Assembly (NCBI RefSeq): GCF_014268655.2
Contig: NZ_JABWQX020000001.1
Span: forward strand, 2,820,001 to 2,884,000
Direction of reading: 5' to 3'
DNA: 64,000 nt
Origin: Pseudomonas marvdashtae
GTDB lineage: Bacteria; Pseudomonadota; Gammaproteobacteria; Pseudomonadales; Pseudomonadaceae
Shown one piece after another: positions 41,610 through 50,941 of this stretch (position 1 is its first letter; each line of letters opens with the position of its first letter). The position numbers and the translations under genes are program-made. The notes beneath the pieces are model-generated. The model was not told where the DNA came from. It was given only the letters and a program-made list of their open reading frames with translations, and made no database searches.

Positions 41610-42218
41610 ATGGCGCAAAAGCGTGCGGACATGATTGCAGAGACCCGTGGCAAGCTGATCAAGGCTGCGCGAGACGCATTTGCCGCGAAGGGATATGCGG
41701 AGAGTTCGATGGATGACCTGACCGGTCAAGCGGGCCTGACCCGTGGGGCGCTGTACCATCACTTTGGAGACAAAAAGGGTTTGCTGCAGGCGGTGATCGC
41801 CCAGATCGACGAAGAGATGATGGCGCGCTTGTCGGTGATCATTGACGAAGCGAGCACGACCTGGGACGGCTTCATCGATGAATCCATCGCCTATATCAAG
41901 ATGTCCCTGGAGCCGGAAATCCAACGCCTGGTATTCCTCGATGGGCCGGCTGTGCTGGGCGATCCATCGCAATGGCCGAGCCAGAACGCGTGTATTCGCA
42001 GCACCCAGCACAGCCTGGAAAAGCTGATCGATGAGGGAACGATCCGCGCGGTCGACACCGAAGCAACGGCGCGGCTGGTCATGGGTGCCCTGCTTGGCGC
42101 TTCCTTGTGGATCGCACATGCCGCGGATCCAGAGGCGGCTTCGGAAAAAGCCGTCGAAAGTTTCCGGGCATTGGCTTCCGGATTGCTGCTGACAGGCAAT
42201 GCTGCGAATCAGTCGTGA
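41610..42218 (+). CDS. TetR-family regulator of the GcvP-like operon
   Basis: 202 residues. HTH: LIKAARDAFAAKGYAESSMD, then DLTGQAGLTRGALYHHFGDK. ATG 41610 behind AAGGAAACG is the start, although the frame is open farther upstream through the operator region. The C-terminal domain is of the TetR_C type seen in many YxHFGDKKGLL regulators. Two CATAC/GTATG palindromes between it and the divergent AcoX-like gene make it the probable repressor of the four-gene operon. The inducer, presumably the pathway substrate, is unknown. Confidence 0.9.
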   Translation: MAQKRADMIAETRGKLIKAARDAFAAKGYAESSMDDLTGQAGLTRGALYHHFGDKKGLLQAVIAQIDEEMMARLSVIIDEASTTWDGFIDESIAYIKMSLEPEIQRLVFLDGPAVLGDPSQWPSQNACIRSTQHSLEKLIDEGTIRAVDTEATARLVMGALLGASLWIAHAADPEAASEKAVESFRALASGLLLTGNAANQS

Positions 42219-42292
42219 ACAAATGGCGGCTAGCCGAATGACCTAGAGCCCAGCCGCCTGGGCAATCCGCAACCGCCAGTTGCGACGCTGAC

Positions 42293-42985
42293 TCAGGCCG
42301 TCTGTTCCTGCTTCAGCCGCTTGAGCAGCGCCTCGGCAGCGGCTTCGGAGGAGGCAGGATTCTGACCGGTGATCAGGTGCCCATCCTCGACTACATAGCT
42401 CGCCCAGTCCGCGCCTTTGGCGTACTCGCCTCCCTTGGCCTTGAGCATGTCCTCCACCAGAAACGGCACCACGTGCGTCAGCCCCACCGCCTCTTCCTCT
42501 GAGTTGGTGAACCCGGTGACTTTTTTGCCTTTTACCACGGGTTGGCCATCCGGTGCGTTGACGTTCTTCAACACGCCAGGGGCATGACAAACCGCCGCGA
42601 TGGGTTTGTTCGAGGCATAGAAGGCTTCGATGAGAGTTTTGGAATCGGTGTTCTCAGCGAGATCCCAAAGGGGCCCGTGGCCTCCTGGATAGAACACGGC
42701 ATCGAAGTCATAGGGGTCGACCTCGCCCAGTGGCAGCGTATTGGCCAATGCCGCTTGGGCCTTGGTATCGGCACCGAAGCGGCGAGTCGCATCGGTCTGG
42801 GCATCCGCTTCATCGCTCTTGGGGTCCAGCGGCGGTTGGCCGCCCTTTGGAGAAGCCAGCGTAACCGTGGCCCTGGCGTCGACGAACGCGTAATAGGGCG
42901 CGGCAAATTCTTCCAGCCAGAAACCGGTCTTCTGGCCGGTGTCGCCCAACTGATCGTGAGATGTGAGGACCATTAGAATCTTCAT
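42293..42985 (-). CDS. DJ-1/PfpI family protein, paralog of 27593-28276
   Basis: 230 residues, clearly a duplicate of the protein at 27593: MKILMVLTSHDQLGDTGQKT, APYYAFVDARATVTLASPKG, YPGGHGPLWDLAEN, AVCHAPGVLKNV (nucleophile Cys) and FTNSEEEAVGLTHVVPFLVE are nearly the same. It likely acts as a glyoxalase III-type or deglycase-like enzyme. It is monocistronic, converges on the TetR gene, and none of the TAGAC/GTCTA operators of the first copy are seen upstream, so its control differs. Confidence 0.88.
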   Translation of the reverse strand: MKILMVLTSHDQLGDTGQKTGFWLEEFAAPYYAFVDARATVTLASPKGGQPPLDPKSDEADAQTDATRRFGADTKAQAALANTLPLGEVDPYDFDAVFYPGGHGPLWDLAENTDSKTLIEAFYASNKPIAAVCHAPGVLKNVNAPDGQPVVKGKKVTGFTNSEEEAVGLTHVVPFLVEDMLKAKGGEYAKGADWASYVVEDGHLITGQNPASSEAAAEALLKRLKQEQTA

Positions 42986-43078
42986 GTGAACCTATCCTCC
43001 GAACGTGAATGGGCGAAGTGCGTTCGCCCTGCATTACTGTCAGAGGCTGTGTTGAGATGGACGTTCAACAAACGTTCT

Positions 43079-44401
43079 TCATGCCCTGGCCGAAATCGCC
43101 GCCAAGCGCAGCTCCCGGGAAGCGGCATAGTCGGCCTGCCGGCCCAGTTGCCAGCCCAGGTATCCCCACAGCAACGCGCAACACGCCCCCACCATCGCGG
43201 CCATACCGGCGCCCTGCCCCAGCATGTCGAGAAGACTCTTGGCCCAGCCACTCATGGCGTCGCCGGCACGATAGACCACGGTGTCGATAAAATTCTTGGC
43301 CTTGTATTTACTCTCGGCATCCAACGGCGCAAAGAGCATTTCCCTGCCCGGGCGCACGAACGCGTACTCGCCGATGCGTCGCACGATCATCAATGTCGCA
43401 AGCAGCGCAAATCCAGGCGCCAATGCAAGACCGACGAAGCCGATGCACATAAGCAACGGCACGATGGCCAACAACGCACGGATCCCCAGCTTCGGCGCGA
43501 TACGACCGGTGATGAACAGCTGGGACAGCAAGGCGCCCGCCTGGACAATGATGTCGATGGTGCCAAAGATGCGGACTTGCGAGGCTCGGTCCGGGTAAAG
43601 CTCGGCCACCAGGCGTGCCTGCTCAAAATAGAGAAAGGTGCTGACCGTCGCCAACAGCACCACGAACCCGGCGATCCCCAGCAGGTATGGCGACTGGAAC
43701 ACCGCCGTCAAACCACTGAGCGGGTTGCCCTGCAATGGCTGGCGCGGGCTTTGCGTCGGCGCGGCGCCAGGTCGGCCAGCGCCGCCCGTTTCGCGCCATT
43801 TCATCAGCGCCCGCTTCAATACCAGCGTGACACCGAGCAGCAAGGCCGCCAGCAGCATCAAGCCTGACGCACCGATGGACTCGATGAACAGCGCACTCAG
43901 GGCCGGCCCCAGCAGGCCGCCGATGCTGGCGCCCGCCGCGATGAAGGCGAATAAACGCTTGGCCTGCTCGCTGTCGAAGACATCCGCCATCAAGCTCCAG
44001 GCCACCGACACCACGAACAGGTTGTAGACCGAAATCCAGACGTAAAAGACCCTGGCCAACCAGATACTGTCCGGCTGGAACTGGAAGACCTCGACGAACA
44101 TCAGCAGGTTGAAGCCGAAGAAGCCGTACACCCAGTCGATGAGGCGCAGGCGCGGCACTCGGGCACTGAGCCAGGCGAATAAAGGAACGGCCACCAGCAT
44201 GGCTACGAAAGTAGCGGTAAACAACCATTGCAGGTTCTCCACGCCCGCCGCGATGCCCATCGACTCGCGGATCGGACGCAGCATGAAATAACCGGTGAAC
44301 AGACACAGGAACAGCAAAAAACCGCACAGCGCCGGGCGCAGTTCACCGTCGCGAGCATTTAGGGCGAGGCTCAGCCGATGCAGATAGGAAGGCGTACGCA
44401 T
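43079..44401 (-). CDS. MFS-like / NTP-NDP exchange-type transporter
   Basis: 440 residues with about twelve membrane segments. LRPALCGFLLFLCLFTGYFM, LRPIRESMGIAAG and the loop FIAAGASIGGLLGPALSALF resemble the ADP/ATP-exchange-related branch of the MFS (TlcC-like), often annotated so in Pseudomonas although free-living bacteria need no ATP import. The real substrate is unknown. It lies 67 bases before the SDR stop, in the same direction, and may be co-transcribed with it. Confidence 0.78.
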   Translation of the reverse strand: MRTPSYLHRLSLALNARDGELRPALCGFLLFLCLFTGYFMLRPIRESMGIAAGVENLQWLFTATFVAMLVAVPLFAWLSARVPRLRLIDWVYGFFGFNLLMFVEVFQFQPDSIWLARVFYVWISVYNLFVVSVAWSLMADVFDSEQAKRLFAFIAAGASIGGLLGPALSALFIESIGASGLMLLAALLLGVTLVLKRALMKWRETGGAGRPGAAPTQSPRQPLQGNPLSGLTAVFQSPYLLGIAGFVVLLATVSTFLYFEQARLVAELYPDRASQVRIFGTIDIIVQAGALLSQLFITGRIAPKLGIRALLAIVPLLMCIGFVGLALAPGFALLATLMIVRRIGEYAFVRPGREMLFAPLDAESKYKAKNFIDTVVYRAGDAMSGWAKSLLDMLGQGAGMAAMVGACCALLWGYLGWQLGRQADYAASRELRLAAISARA

Positions 44402-44468
44402 GGGAACTCCAAAAAACAGCTACGGACCAGAGGGGTGGGCACGGAACGAGACCGTGTCCGAGGCGGCA

Positions 44469-45527
44469 TCAGGGATAGATAACGCCGGTCAACCGTTCGG
44501 AGACCGCCCAAAGCCGCTCGGCATCCGCTACGTTGGTCGCCGCGACGGGCGTCTTGGCGAAGCCCAGCGGACCGCGTTTCTCCTCGTCCCCAGTCGGGCC
44601 GTAATAAGCCCCGCCCACGGTCTGCGGCGCCGTGGCGGCATACAGCGTGGGCAACGCCCCTTGCGCGGCTGAGTGGTACACGTCGCGGTCCTTTGCCCAG
44701 CGCTGGCCGAACTCGCTGTTGAGACCCGGACCCCGCGCAATCAACTCGGTGACCGCAACGCCTGGGTGCGCGGCAATGCTGCGAATTCCCCACTTCTGGG
44801 CATCACTGCGCCGTTGCAACGCAAAGGACCAATGCAGGATCGCCAGTTTCGACTGCGCGTAAGTCACATAGGGGTCGTACTTCTGCTCGGCCTGAAGGTC
44901 ATCGAAGTTCACCGTACCGCGCGCCGCTGCAATGCTTGAAAGGCTTATCACACGGGCGTCCTCGCTTTGACGCAAGAGCGGCACTAGCAGGCCGGTCAAT
45001 GCGAAATGGCCCAGGTAATTGGTCGCCAACTGGAGTTCGTAACCGTCTGCCGAAGTGCCGCGTTCGGGCGGCGCCATGATGGCGGCATTGTTGATCAGCA
45101 CGTCGAGGCGCGGCAGCTTCTGGTTAAGGCGCTGGGCCAGGCCGCGCACGGATGAAAGGTTAGCCAGGTCCACGGCCTCGAACTGCACCTTGGCGTCGGG
45201 CACCGCCTGTTGGATCCGGGCGATGGCCTCGGCGCCGCGTTCTGGATTGCGCGCCGCAATAATCACTTCGGCACCGGCGCGCGCCAGCGCCAGCGCATCC
45301 TCGTAACCCATGCCGCTGGTGCCGCCGGTGATCAGTACGATCCGGCCCTTCTGGGATGGCATGTCGTTGGTCGACCAGTCGGGTTTCGGGGCAACTCGTG
45401 CCGAAGCCTCGATGCTCATGACGCTGAGCAGCGCAACGCCGGCGGCCAGCGTCCGGGCCAGTCTCATCAGCGGACTTGTGCGGTTTTTTGAGTCGATTGC
45501 GCAAAAGCTTGTTGTTGTATTCCACAT
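44469..45527 (-). CDS. Short-chain dehydrogenase/reductase with N-terminal membrane segment
   Basis: 352 residues. An N-terminal hydrophobic stretch (LARTLAAGVALLSVMSIEAS, then ARV) looks like a signal or anchor, unusual for an SDR. The Rossmann motif VLITGGTSGMGYEDALALAR, NNAAIM and the catalytic set ISLSSIAA then YAQSKLA (Ser, Tyr, Lys) are intact. It resembles the retinol-dehydrogenase/WWOX-like SDR group. ATG 45527 is used. It lies between the transporter and the DUF2790 gene, all minus strand, with 45 bases to the DUF2790 stop, so it may be read from the 45867-45930 promoter block. Confidence 0.88.
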   Translation of the reverse strand: MWNTTTSFCAIDSKNRTSPLMRLARTLAAGVALLSVMSIEASARVAPKPDWSTNDMPSQKGRIVLITGGTSGMGYEDALALARAGAEVIIAARNPERGAEAIARIQQAVPDAKVQFEAVDLANLSSVRGLAQRLNQKLPRLDVLINNAAIMAPPERGTSADGYELQLATNYLGHFALTGLLVPLLRQSEDARVISLSSIAAARGTVNFDDLQAEQKYDPYVTYAQSKLAILHWSFALQRRSDAQKWGIRSIAAHPGVAVTELIARGPGLNSEFGQRWAKDRDVYHSAAQGALPTLYAATAPQTVGGAYYGPTGDEEKRGPLGFAKTPVAATNVADAERLWAVSERLTGVIYP

Positions 45528-45572
45528 GGTTGAGTGCTCTCTATTTAAAGGATTAACCGACACGGCCGGCGC

Positions 45573-45833
45573 TCACTGGATGGCGCACGCATCAGCCAGT
45601 TGCAGAAAACTCACCTGGCGGATTTCGCCGTGCGTATCCACGTAGGTCATTTTTGCCGGCACCACTTCGCACACCGGCGATTGCGGTGCCTCGATACGAA
45701 TGGCCTGGGCGACGTCCAGCGGCATGCCGTACTCGTAGGCCGGTGGTTGCGCTTGTTCTTTGGCGAAGAGAGGTGAACCGCTCAAGGAGATGACCGCCAG
45801 CAGGCTGACGATCGATAGGTGCTGGATATTCAT
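45573..45833 (-). CDS. DUF2790 small periplasmic protein
   Basis: 86 residues: signal peptide (LSIVSLLAVISLSGSPLFA|KE), then the DUF2790 pattern YEYGMPLDVAQAI, CEVVPAKMTYVDTHGE and a second Cys in LADACAIQ. The two cysteines are spaced as in other Pseudomonas members, some of which respond to copper. It lies 34 bases after promoter block 45867-45930 and next to a heavy-metal-type sensor kinase. A role in metal or envelope stress is plausible. Confidence 0.88.
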   Translation of the reverse strand: MNIQHLSIVSLLAVISLSGSPLFAKEQAQPPAYEYGMPLDVAQAIRIEAPQSPVCEVVPAKMTYVDTHGEIRQVSFLQLADACAIQ

Positions 45834-45866
45834 GATGGACTCCGCGACTGCCTTTACCGGGATGGT

Positions 45867-45930
45867 GGTAGCACTCTAGGAGGGGGACGCTGACGTCAAG
45901 GTGACTGGCGCCTGACAGGAACATGTCAAG
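45867..45930 (-). promoter_or_regulatory. Duplicated promoter-like block, copy B
   Basis: Read on the minus strand: CTTGACATGTTCCTGTCAG, then GTCACCTTGACGTCAG and a possible -10 TAGAGT, ending 34 bases before the DUF2790 ATG. It is the reverse-orientation twin of 23359-23422. TGACA/TGTCA arms suggest a response-regulator site, perhaps for the adjacent two-component pair. Confidence 0.6.
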
Positions 45931-45997
45931 CGCCGGCGAGGGAGAAACGTCGGCTTGCGCTGACTGCAACAGCGCCAAGCCGATCGTTTGGCGGCGA

Positions 45998-47371
45998 CTA
46001 ACGCGCCGCCTGGCTCGTCAGGGAAAAACCGAAGGTATTGAGGCCGTTCTTGCTGTAGGCGAACACACGGCCGCCGTGCATGGAGGCCACCGCCCGCACG
46101 ATGGAAAGCCCCAGGCCATGATGCGCATCACTTCGCGCCCGGGCGGCGTCGGCCCGATAGAAACGCTCGAACAAGCGCTCCAGGTGCACGTTGTCAATCG
46201 GCTCGCCGGCGTTGGAAACGCTCACTTCAGCCTGCATGCCATGGCTGACCAGACTCACCGTGATGGTGCTGGTCGGCACCGCGTAGCGCGCCGCGTTCTG
46301 AATCAAATTGGCCAGGGAGCGATGGAACAGGCGTCGGTCGATACACACCTGCATGTCGCCCTGGATCACCACGCTCAGCTGCTTGTCGTGCAGGACCGGC
46401 TCCAGATACTCCACCGTCTTCAACGCCTCTTCATTCAGCGAGACATCGCTGAGTTCGGTTGCCCGTTGCCCGCTTTCGGCACCTGCCAGGAACAGCATGT
46501 CGTTGACGATGGTGCCCATCCGTTCCAGCTCTTCGAGATTGGACTGCAACAGATCCTGAAGCTCGTTGACGTCCCGCCCGTGGGCCAACGCGACCTGCGT
46601 CTGGCCGATCAGGTTGGTCAGCGGCGTTCGCAGTTCATGGGCGACGTTGGCGTTGAACCCTTCGAGCTGGCACCAGGCTGCTTCCTGGCGCGCCAGGGCA
46701 CCATTGAATGACACGGCCAATTCCTGCAATTCCCCTGGCAGCGCCTCGGTGTCCAGTCGCTGCTTCGAATCCCCCGGCGGCAGGCTGTTGGCCTGGCGGC
46801 TCAGGCGCCTGACCGGCCCCAGGCCGAAACGCGCGATCCAGTAGCCCAGCAGCGCGACCAGCACGACGCCCAGCGCCGAGGTCAGGACCAGGGTCTTGGT
46901 GAAATTGTCCAGGGTCTTCATGAACGGCGTTGAATCGAGCCCGACGATAAAGCGCACCTCCGGTCGGCTGCCCATGGCCGCGATGGTCTCGACCATCAGC
47001 ATCATGGGCCGATCCCGGCCAGGTACCTCGACGGTGGAAAAACCATCCGGGCGCTTGGACCAATCCTGGCCGTCCGGCATCGCGCCGCCATAACTGTAGG
47101 CCGGGTTGTCGCCCAGGACCCAATAACGCACCCGCTCGTCCGCGGGCGTCAGGCCATCGAGCTTCTGGCGCAAGCCTACCCAGAATTCCGGCGAATCATA
47201 TTTCGCGAGCACGGGGTCGAGTACGGAGTGGCGCAGGGTCAGTTCGTTTTGCATCTGGTCTTCAAGCGATTGCTTCAAGGAACAGCGCAACAGCGTCGCG
47301 CTCACGGCGGTGATGAGCGTGACCGCGAGGGCAAACATCAGGGCAAGCCGCTTGGCTATCGATCCTTTCAT
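45998..47371 (-). CDS. Heavy-metal-type sensor histidine kinase
   Basis: 457 residues. Helix 1 (LALMFALAVTLITAVSATLL) and helix 2 near residue 165 flank a periplasmic sensor domain of about 130 residues. HAMP follows at about 185-240, then the H-box NVAHELRTPLTNLIGQTQ, N-box LIQNAARYA and G-box HHGLGLSIVRAVASMHGG. The layout matches CusS/CopS-like sensors. ATG 47371 overlaps the regulator's stop by one base (TGATG). It phosphorylates the upstream response regulator, and its likely signal is a metal such as copper. Confidence 0.92.
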   Translation of the reverse strand: MKGSIAKRLALMFALAVTLITAVSATLLRCSLKQSLEDQMQNELTLRHSVLDPVLAKYDSPEFWVGLRQKLDGLTPADERVRYWVLGDNPAYSYGGAMPDGQDWSKRPDGFSTVEVPGRDRPMMLMVETIAAMGSRPEVRFIVGLDSTPFMKTLDNFTKTLVLTSALGVVLVALLGYWIARFGLGPVRRLSRQANSLPPGDSKQRLDTEALPGELQELAVSFNGALARQEAAWCQLEGFNANVAHELRTPLTNLIGQTQVALAHGRDVNELQDLLQSNLEELERMGTIVNDMLFLAGAESGQRATELSDVSLNEEALKTVEYLEPVLHDKQLSVVIQGDMQVCIDRRLFHRSLANLIQNAARYAVPTSTITVSLVSHGMQAEVSVSNAGEPIDNVHLERLFERFYRADAARARSDAHHGLGLSIVRAVASMHGGRVFAYSKNGLNTFGFSLTSQAAR

Positions 47372-48075
47372 CACTGCGCGCCGACTTGCCTGTCGCAGGC
47401 CTCACGACTCTCCAACACATAGCCCATGCCCCGGACGGTGTGCAGCAGCTTGCGCGGATACGGCGCGTCAACCTTGGCGCGCACGCGCTTGATCGCGACC
47501 TCGACCACATTGGCGTCGCTGTCGAAGTTCATGTCCCAGACCTGTTCGGCAATCATCAACTTGGAAAGAATTTCGCCCTGGTGCCGTGCCAGCAGGCTCA
47601 ACAGGCAGAACTCCTTGGCCGTCAGGTCCAGCCGCAAGCCGCCACGCGTTACCTTGCGCGCTTGCAGGTCGACTTCCAGATCGTCGATGCGCAAGTGCGT
47701 CGGGTCGGCGCTGTCATCGGCGCGACGTCGGATCAAGGCCTGGACGCGCGCTACCAGCTCGGCAAAGGAAAATGGTTTGGCCAGGTAGTCATCGGCGCCC
47801 TCTCGCAGTCCGCGGACACGATCATCCACCGTGCCCCTGGCCGACAACATGATCACCGGGGTTTTCTTTTGCAGGCGCAGCCCTTGCAGCACGCCGTAGC
47901 CGTCCTTGCCTGGCAGCATCACGTCGAGGATCACCACGTCGTAATCCATCTCCAGCGCATAGTGCAGGCCATCGATGCCATTGGTGGCGACATCGACAAT
48001 GTAGCCGAGCTCACTCAAGCCGCGATGGACGTAGGAGGACGTCTTTTCTTCGTCCTCGACAATGAGCAGACGCAT
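47371..48075 (-). CDS. OmpR-family response regulator, CusR/CopR-like
   Basis: 234 residues. Receiver: acidic LLIVEDEEKTSS, phosphoacceptor VVILDVMLPGKDG, and Lys in YLAKPFSFAELVARV. The C-terminal winged helix ends DAPYPRKLLHTVRGMGYVLE. ATG 48075 behind GAGGAA is chosen. Palindrome CTGACA/TGTCAG at 48151-48166 lies upstream and resembles the half-sites of blocks A and B, so autoregulation and control of the DUF2790 gene and the orphan gene at 23516 are proposed. Confidence 0.93.
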   Translation of the reverse strand: MRLLIVEDEEKTSSYVHRGLSELGYIVDVATNGIDGLHYALEMDYDVVILDVMLPGKDGYGVLQGLRLQKKTPVIMLSARGTVDDRVRGLREGADDYLAKPFSFAELVARVQALIRRRADDSADPTHLRIDDLEVDLQARKVTRGGLRLDLTAKEFCLLSLLARHQGEILSKLMIAEQVWDMNFDSDANVVEVAIKRVRAKVDAPYPRKLLHTVRGMGYVLESREACDRQVGAQ

Positions 48076-48150
48076 CAAGTAATTCCTCTGCGGAAACGGG
48101 GGCAACCTACAGAGTCTAGACAGCAAAGGTGTCTGGAGGCTGACCGCTTC

Positions 48151-48166
48151 CTGACATTCCTGTCAG
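48151..48166. promoter_or_regulatory. Candidate operator upstream of the response regulator
   Basis: CTGACA, spacer TTCC, TGTCAG, 76 bases upstream of the regulator start. Arms match TGACA/TGTCA in blocks 23359-23422 and 45867-45930, though the spacer is 4 instead of 6. Confidence 0.5.
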
Positions 48167-48235
48167 AAATGGATCCGGTTGCCCATTTGCACGAAGCATC
48201 GACGCACTGCCAAGGGCGCGGTAGCGGTCATGAAA

Positions 48236-49489
48236 CTACCAAAGCGCCACATCATAAGTGAGGTAGAGACGGTTGCTATCGCGTCCCCGTGAAAAATCCG
48301 AGCGATAGACATAGTTGCGCAGTTTCACGCCCAGCCCCTTGAAGTTGCCTTGCTGCACCACATAGGCAATTTCTGCGTCACGCTCCCATTCCTTCACGGC
48401 GGTGTTGGACTTGCCATCGTTGCCGCTGAGGTAACGGGTGGAAAACGTCAGGCCGGGCACGCCGAGGCGAGCGAAATCGTAGCCGTAACCGAGCATCCAG
48501 GTCTTTTCGTCTTCTTCGATGAATTTGCCGATCCCGGCGTTGCTGAAGGAATAGACGGTGGCGCCGCTGATGTAAGGCAAGCCCCCTTCCCCGCTGAGCC
48601 TTTGATAGCCGGCGCTGAGTGTGTGGCCGGAGACGGCGTACGACAGCAGACCGCTGAGCATGTCGTTATCGACTTTACCGCCGTAGGCTGAGCCCGAATC
48701 GGCACTGTTGAAGTAGCGCAGGTCGCTGGTCAGCACGCCGGCGCCCAGCGGCAAGTCATGTTGGATGCCAGCAAAGTTCTGCCGGTAGAAGTTTTCCAGC
48801 TCGCCGTAGAAGTAGCTCAAGCGGACAGTTTTACCCAGCTTGTAGTCGCCGCCGGCATAACTGAAGTCGCCTGACTGGTCGCCGCCATAGCCGTCGGGCA
48901 CGATCGGCATGCTGTCGCTTGAGTCCCGCAGTTTGAAACGCTCCAGGTGCCCGCCGGTGAGGGTGAGGTTGTCAATGTCGTTGCTGCTGACCTGGGTCCC
49001 CTGGTAGGTCTGGGGCAACAGGCGCGCATCGTTGTAGATCAGCACCGGATTCTTCGGCAATAAGGTGCCGTATTTGACCGTGGTCTTGGCGACACGGGCC
49101 TTGGCGGTCATGCCCGCGCTGGCAAACTCATCGGCGGCGCGGCCGTCGTCATGCACCGGTAGCAGCCCGGTGCCGCTGTGGCCACGCCCAGAGTCGAGCT
49201 TGACCCCGAGCAGGCCGAGGGCATCGACGCCAAAACCGAGAATGCCTGGCGTGTAGCCGGACTGGTAATCCAATAGAAACCCCTGGGCCCATTCGGTCCG
49301 TTCACTCTTTGCGGTCCTCGCCGACCGTGCGCTCATGCCGTGCTCATCGCGAAAGTTTTCGTTGAAGTAGACGTTGCGCAGTTGCAACTTCAGCTTGCTG
49401 TCGTCGATGAATCCTTCGGCGTTGGCCGTGGCCAGCGGCAACAGGCCAAAGAATGGAAACAAAGCCCTGCGGGTCAGGTAAATACTCAT
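48236..49489 (-). CDS. OprD-family outer-membrane porin
   Basis: 417 residues with signal peptide ending LPLATANA|EG. Family motifs LQLRNVYFNENFRDEHG, WAQGFLLDYQSGYTPGILGF, KLDSGRGHSGTGLLPV, FARLGVPGLTFSTRYLSGND and the terminal strand YDVALW are present. ATG 49489 is chosen over a long upstream open frame. It lies 92 bases after the CitMHS stop in the same direction, so it is probably the outer-membrane channel for the carboxylate taken up by that carrier. It resembles, but is not a copy of, the porin at the left end of the window. Confidence 0.93.
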   Translation of the reverse strand: MSIYLTRRALFPFFGLLPLATANAEGFIDDSKLKLQLRNVYFNENFRDEHGMSARSARTAKSERTEWAQGFLLDYQSGYTPGILGFGVDALGLLGVKLDSGRGHSGTGLLPVHDDGRAADEFASAGMTAKARVAKTTVKYGTLLPKNPVLIYNDARLLPQTYQGTQVSSNDIDNLTLTGGHLERFKLRDSSDSMPIVPDGYGGDQSGDFSYAGGDYKLGKTVRLSYFYGELENFYRQNFAGIQHDLPLGAGVLTSDLRYFNSADSGSAYGGKVDNDMLSGLLSYAVSGHTLSAGYQRLSGEGGLPYISGATVYSFSNAGIGKFIEEDEKTWMLGYGYDFARLGVPGLTFSTRYLSGNDGKSNTAVKEWERDAEIAYVVQQGNFKGLGVKLRNYVYRSDFSRGRDSNRLYLTYDVALW

Positions 49490-49581
49490 GTCGACTTTCT
49501 CATTGTTGTTATTAGGCACGCACGCCAGCGCACTCCCGCGGGCGGGAGCGTCAGGCAAGCAATAGAGGGTGCGAGGGTGAA

Positions 49582-50886
49582 TCAGGAAAACAGCGTCAGC
49601 GCCCCGGTCAGCAGCGCCAGTGCGGTAATCACCAGGGAAGTGAGCACCGCCCATTTGATCGTGGCTTTCTGGAAATCGCCGAGATCGCGGTCGACCATGC
49701 CCACCAGCAACAGCGTCGAGGCCACCAACGGACTCATCAGGTGCACCGGCTGGCCGAGAATGGAAGCCCGGGCGATTTCCACCGGATGAATGCCGTAAGC
49801 CGCGGCAGCGTTGGCGAGGATCGGCACGACGCCGAAGTAGTAGGCATCGTTGGACAATACGAAGGTCAGCGGCATGCTGGTAATTGCCACCACCAGCGGG
49901 AACAGATGGCCCCAGGACGGCGGAATCCAGTCGACCAGGGTCTGCGCCAGCGCATCGACCATTTTCGTCCCGGAGAAGATCCCGGCAAAGATGCCCGCCG
50001 CGAACACCAGCAAGACCACGGTCATGGCGTTGCCCGAATGAGCGAGGATGCGCTCCTTCTGAATATCCAGTTGCGGATAGTTGATCATCAGCGCCAGGAC
50101 GAAACCGATCAGGAACAGGATCGCCGAGTGCATGATCCCCATCACCAGCGCGACCATCACCGCGATCACCAACAGCAGATTGACGTAGGCCAGTTTCGGG
50201 CGCTTGTGTGGCGTGTCTTCCATGATCGCGTTGATGTAGCAGTTACCGCCGCCGCTTTGCAGCTGGACGTTGCCGATGCGCTTGCGCTCGGCACGGCCCA
50301 ACAGGAATGCCGTGAACACCACCCATGCGGCCCCACCGATCATGGTCGGCAGCAACGGCACGAAGTACTCACCGGCATCCAGGCCCAGCGCTGCGATGGC
50401 ACGGGTCGCCGGGCCGCCCCAAGGGGTCATGCCGCTCATGATGCTCAAGGAGAGCATGGACACGGTCGCCAGGATCATCGGGTTCATGCCGATGCGTTTG
50501 TACAGCGGCAGCATCGCGGCACAGGTGATCATGTAGGTGGTCGTGCCGTCACCGTCCAGCGCCACCAACAGCGACAGCAGCGCAGTGCCCACGGCGATCT
50601 TCATCGGGTCGCCATTGACCCGTTTGAGAATCTTGCGGATCAGCGGATCGAACAGGCCGGCGTCGATCATCAGGCCGAAAAACAGGATCGCGAACAACAG
50701 CAGTGCCGCCGACGGTGCGACCATCTTCAGGCCATCCAGCATCATCTTGCCGGTGGTCCCGCCAAAGCCGCCAAGCACCGCAAAGACGATCGGCACCACC
50801 GTCAGGGCGACGATGGGCGACAGCCGTTTGGTCATTATCAGGAAGGTGAAGACCACCACCATGGCCAAGCCAAGTAAAGCGAGCAT
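49582..50886 (-). CDS. CitMHS-family carboxylate:proton symporter
   Basis: 434 residues with about twelve membrane segments. Starts LALLGLAMVVVFTFLIMTKR; GDGTTTYMITCAAMLPLYKR, SGMTPWGGPATRAIAALGLD and FVLSNDAYYFGVVPILANAA are CitMHS hallmarks. The family imports citrate or related di/tricarboxylates with metal and protons. It is 55 bases downstream of the PrpF/GalD-like gene and upstream of the porin, forming an uptake-plus-isomerisation operon read from 52024. Confidence 0.92.
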   Translation of the reverse strand: MLALLGLAMVVVFTFLIMTKRLSPIVALTVVPIVFAVLGGFGGTTGKMMLDGLKMVAPSAALLLFAILFFGLMIDAGLFDPLIRKILKRVNGDPMKIAVGTALLSLLVALDGDGTTTYMITCAAMLPLYKRIGMNPMILATVSMLSLSIMSGMTPWGGPATRAIAALGLDAGEYFVPLLPTMIGGAAWVVFTAFLLGRAERKRIGNVQLQSGGGNCYINAIMEDTPHKRPKLAYVNLLLVIAVMVALVMGIMHSAILFLIGFVLALMINYPQLDIQKERILAHSGNAMTVVLLVFAAGIFAGIFSGTKMVDALAQTLVDWIPPSWGHLFPLVVAITSMPLTFVLSNDAYYFGVVPILANAAAAYGIHPVEIARASILGQPVHLMSPLVASTLLLVGMVDRDLGDFQKATIKWAVLTSLVITALALLTGALTLFS

Positions 50887-50941
50887 ATGTCAGATCTCTT
50901 GTTGTTATTGAGTCGCTGATGCAATGACGAGGTCTGCCTGG

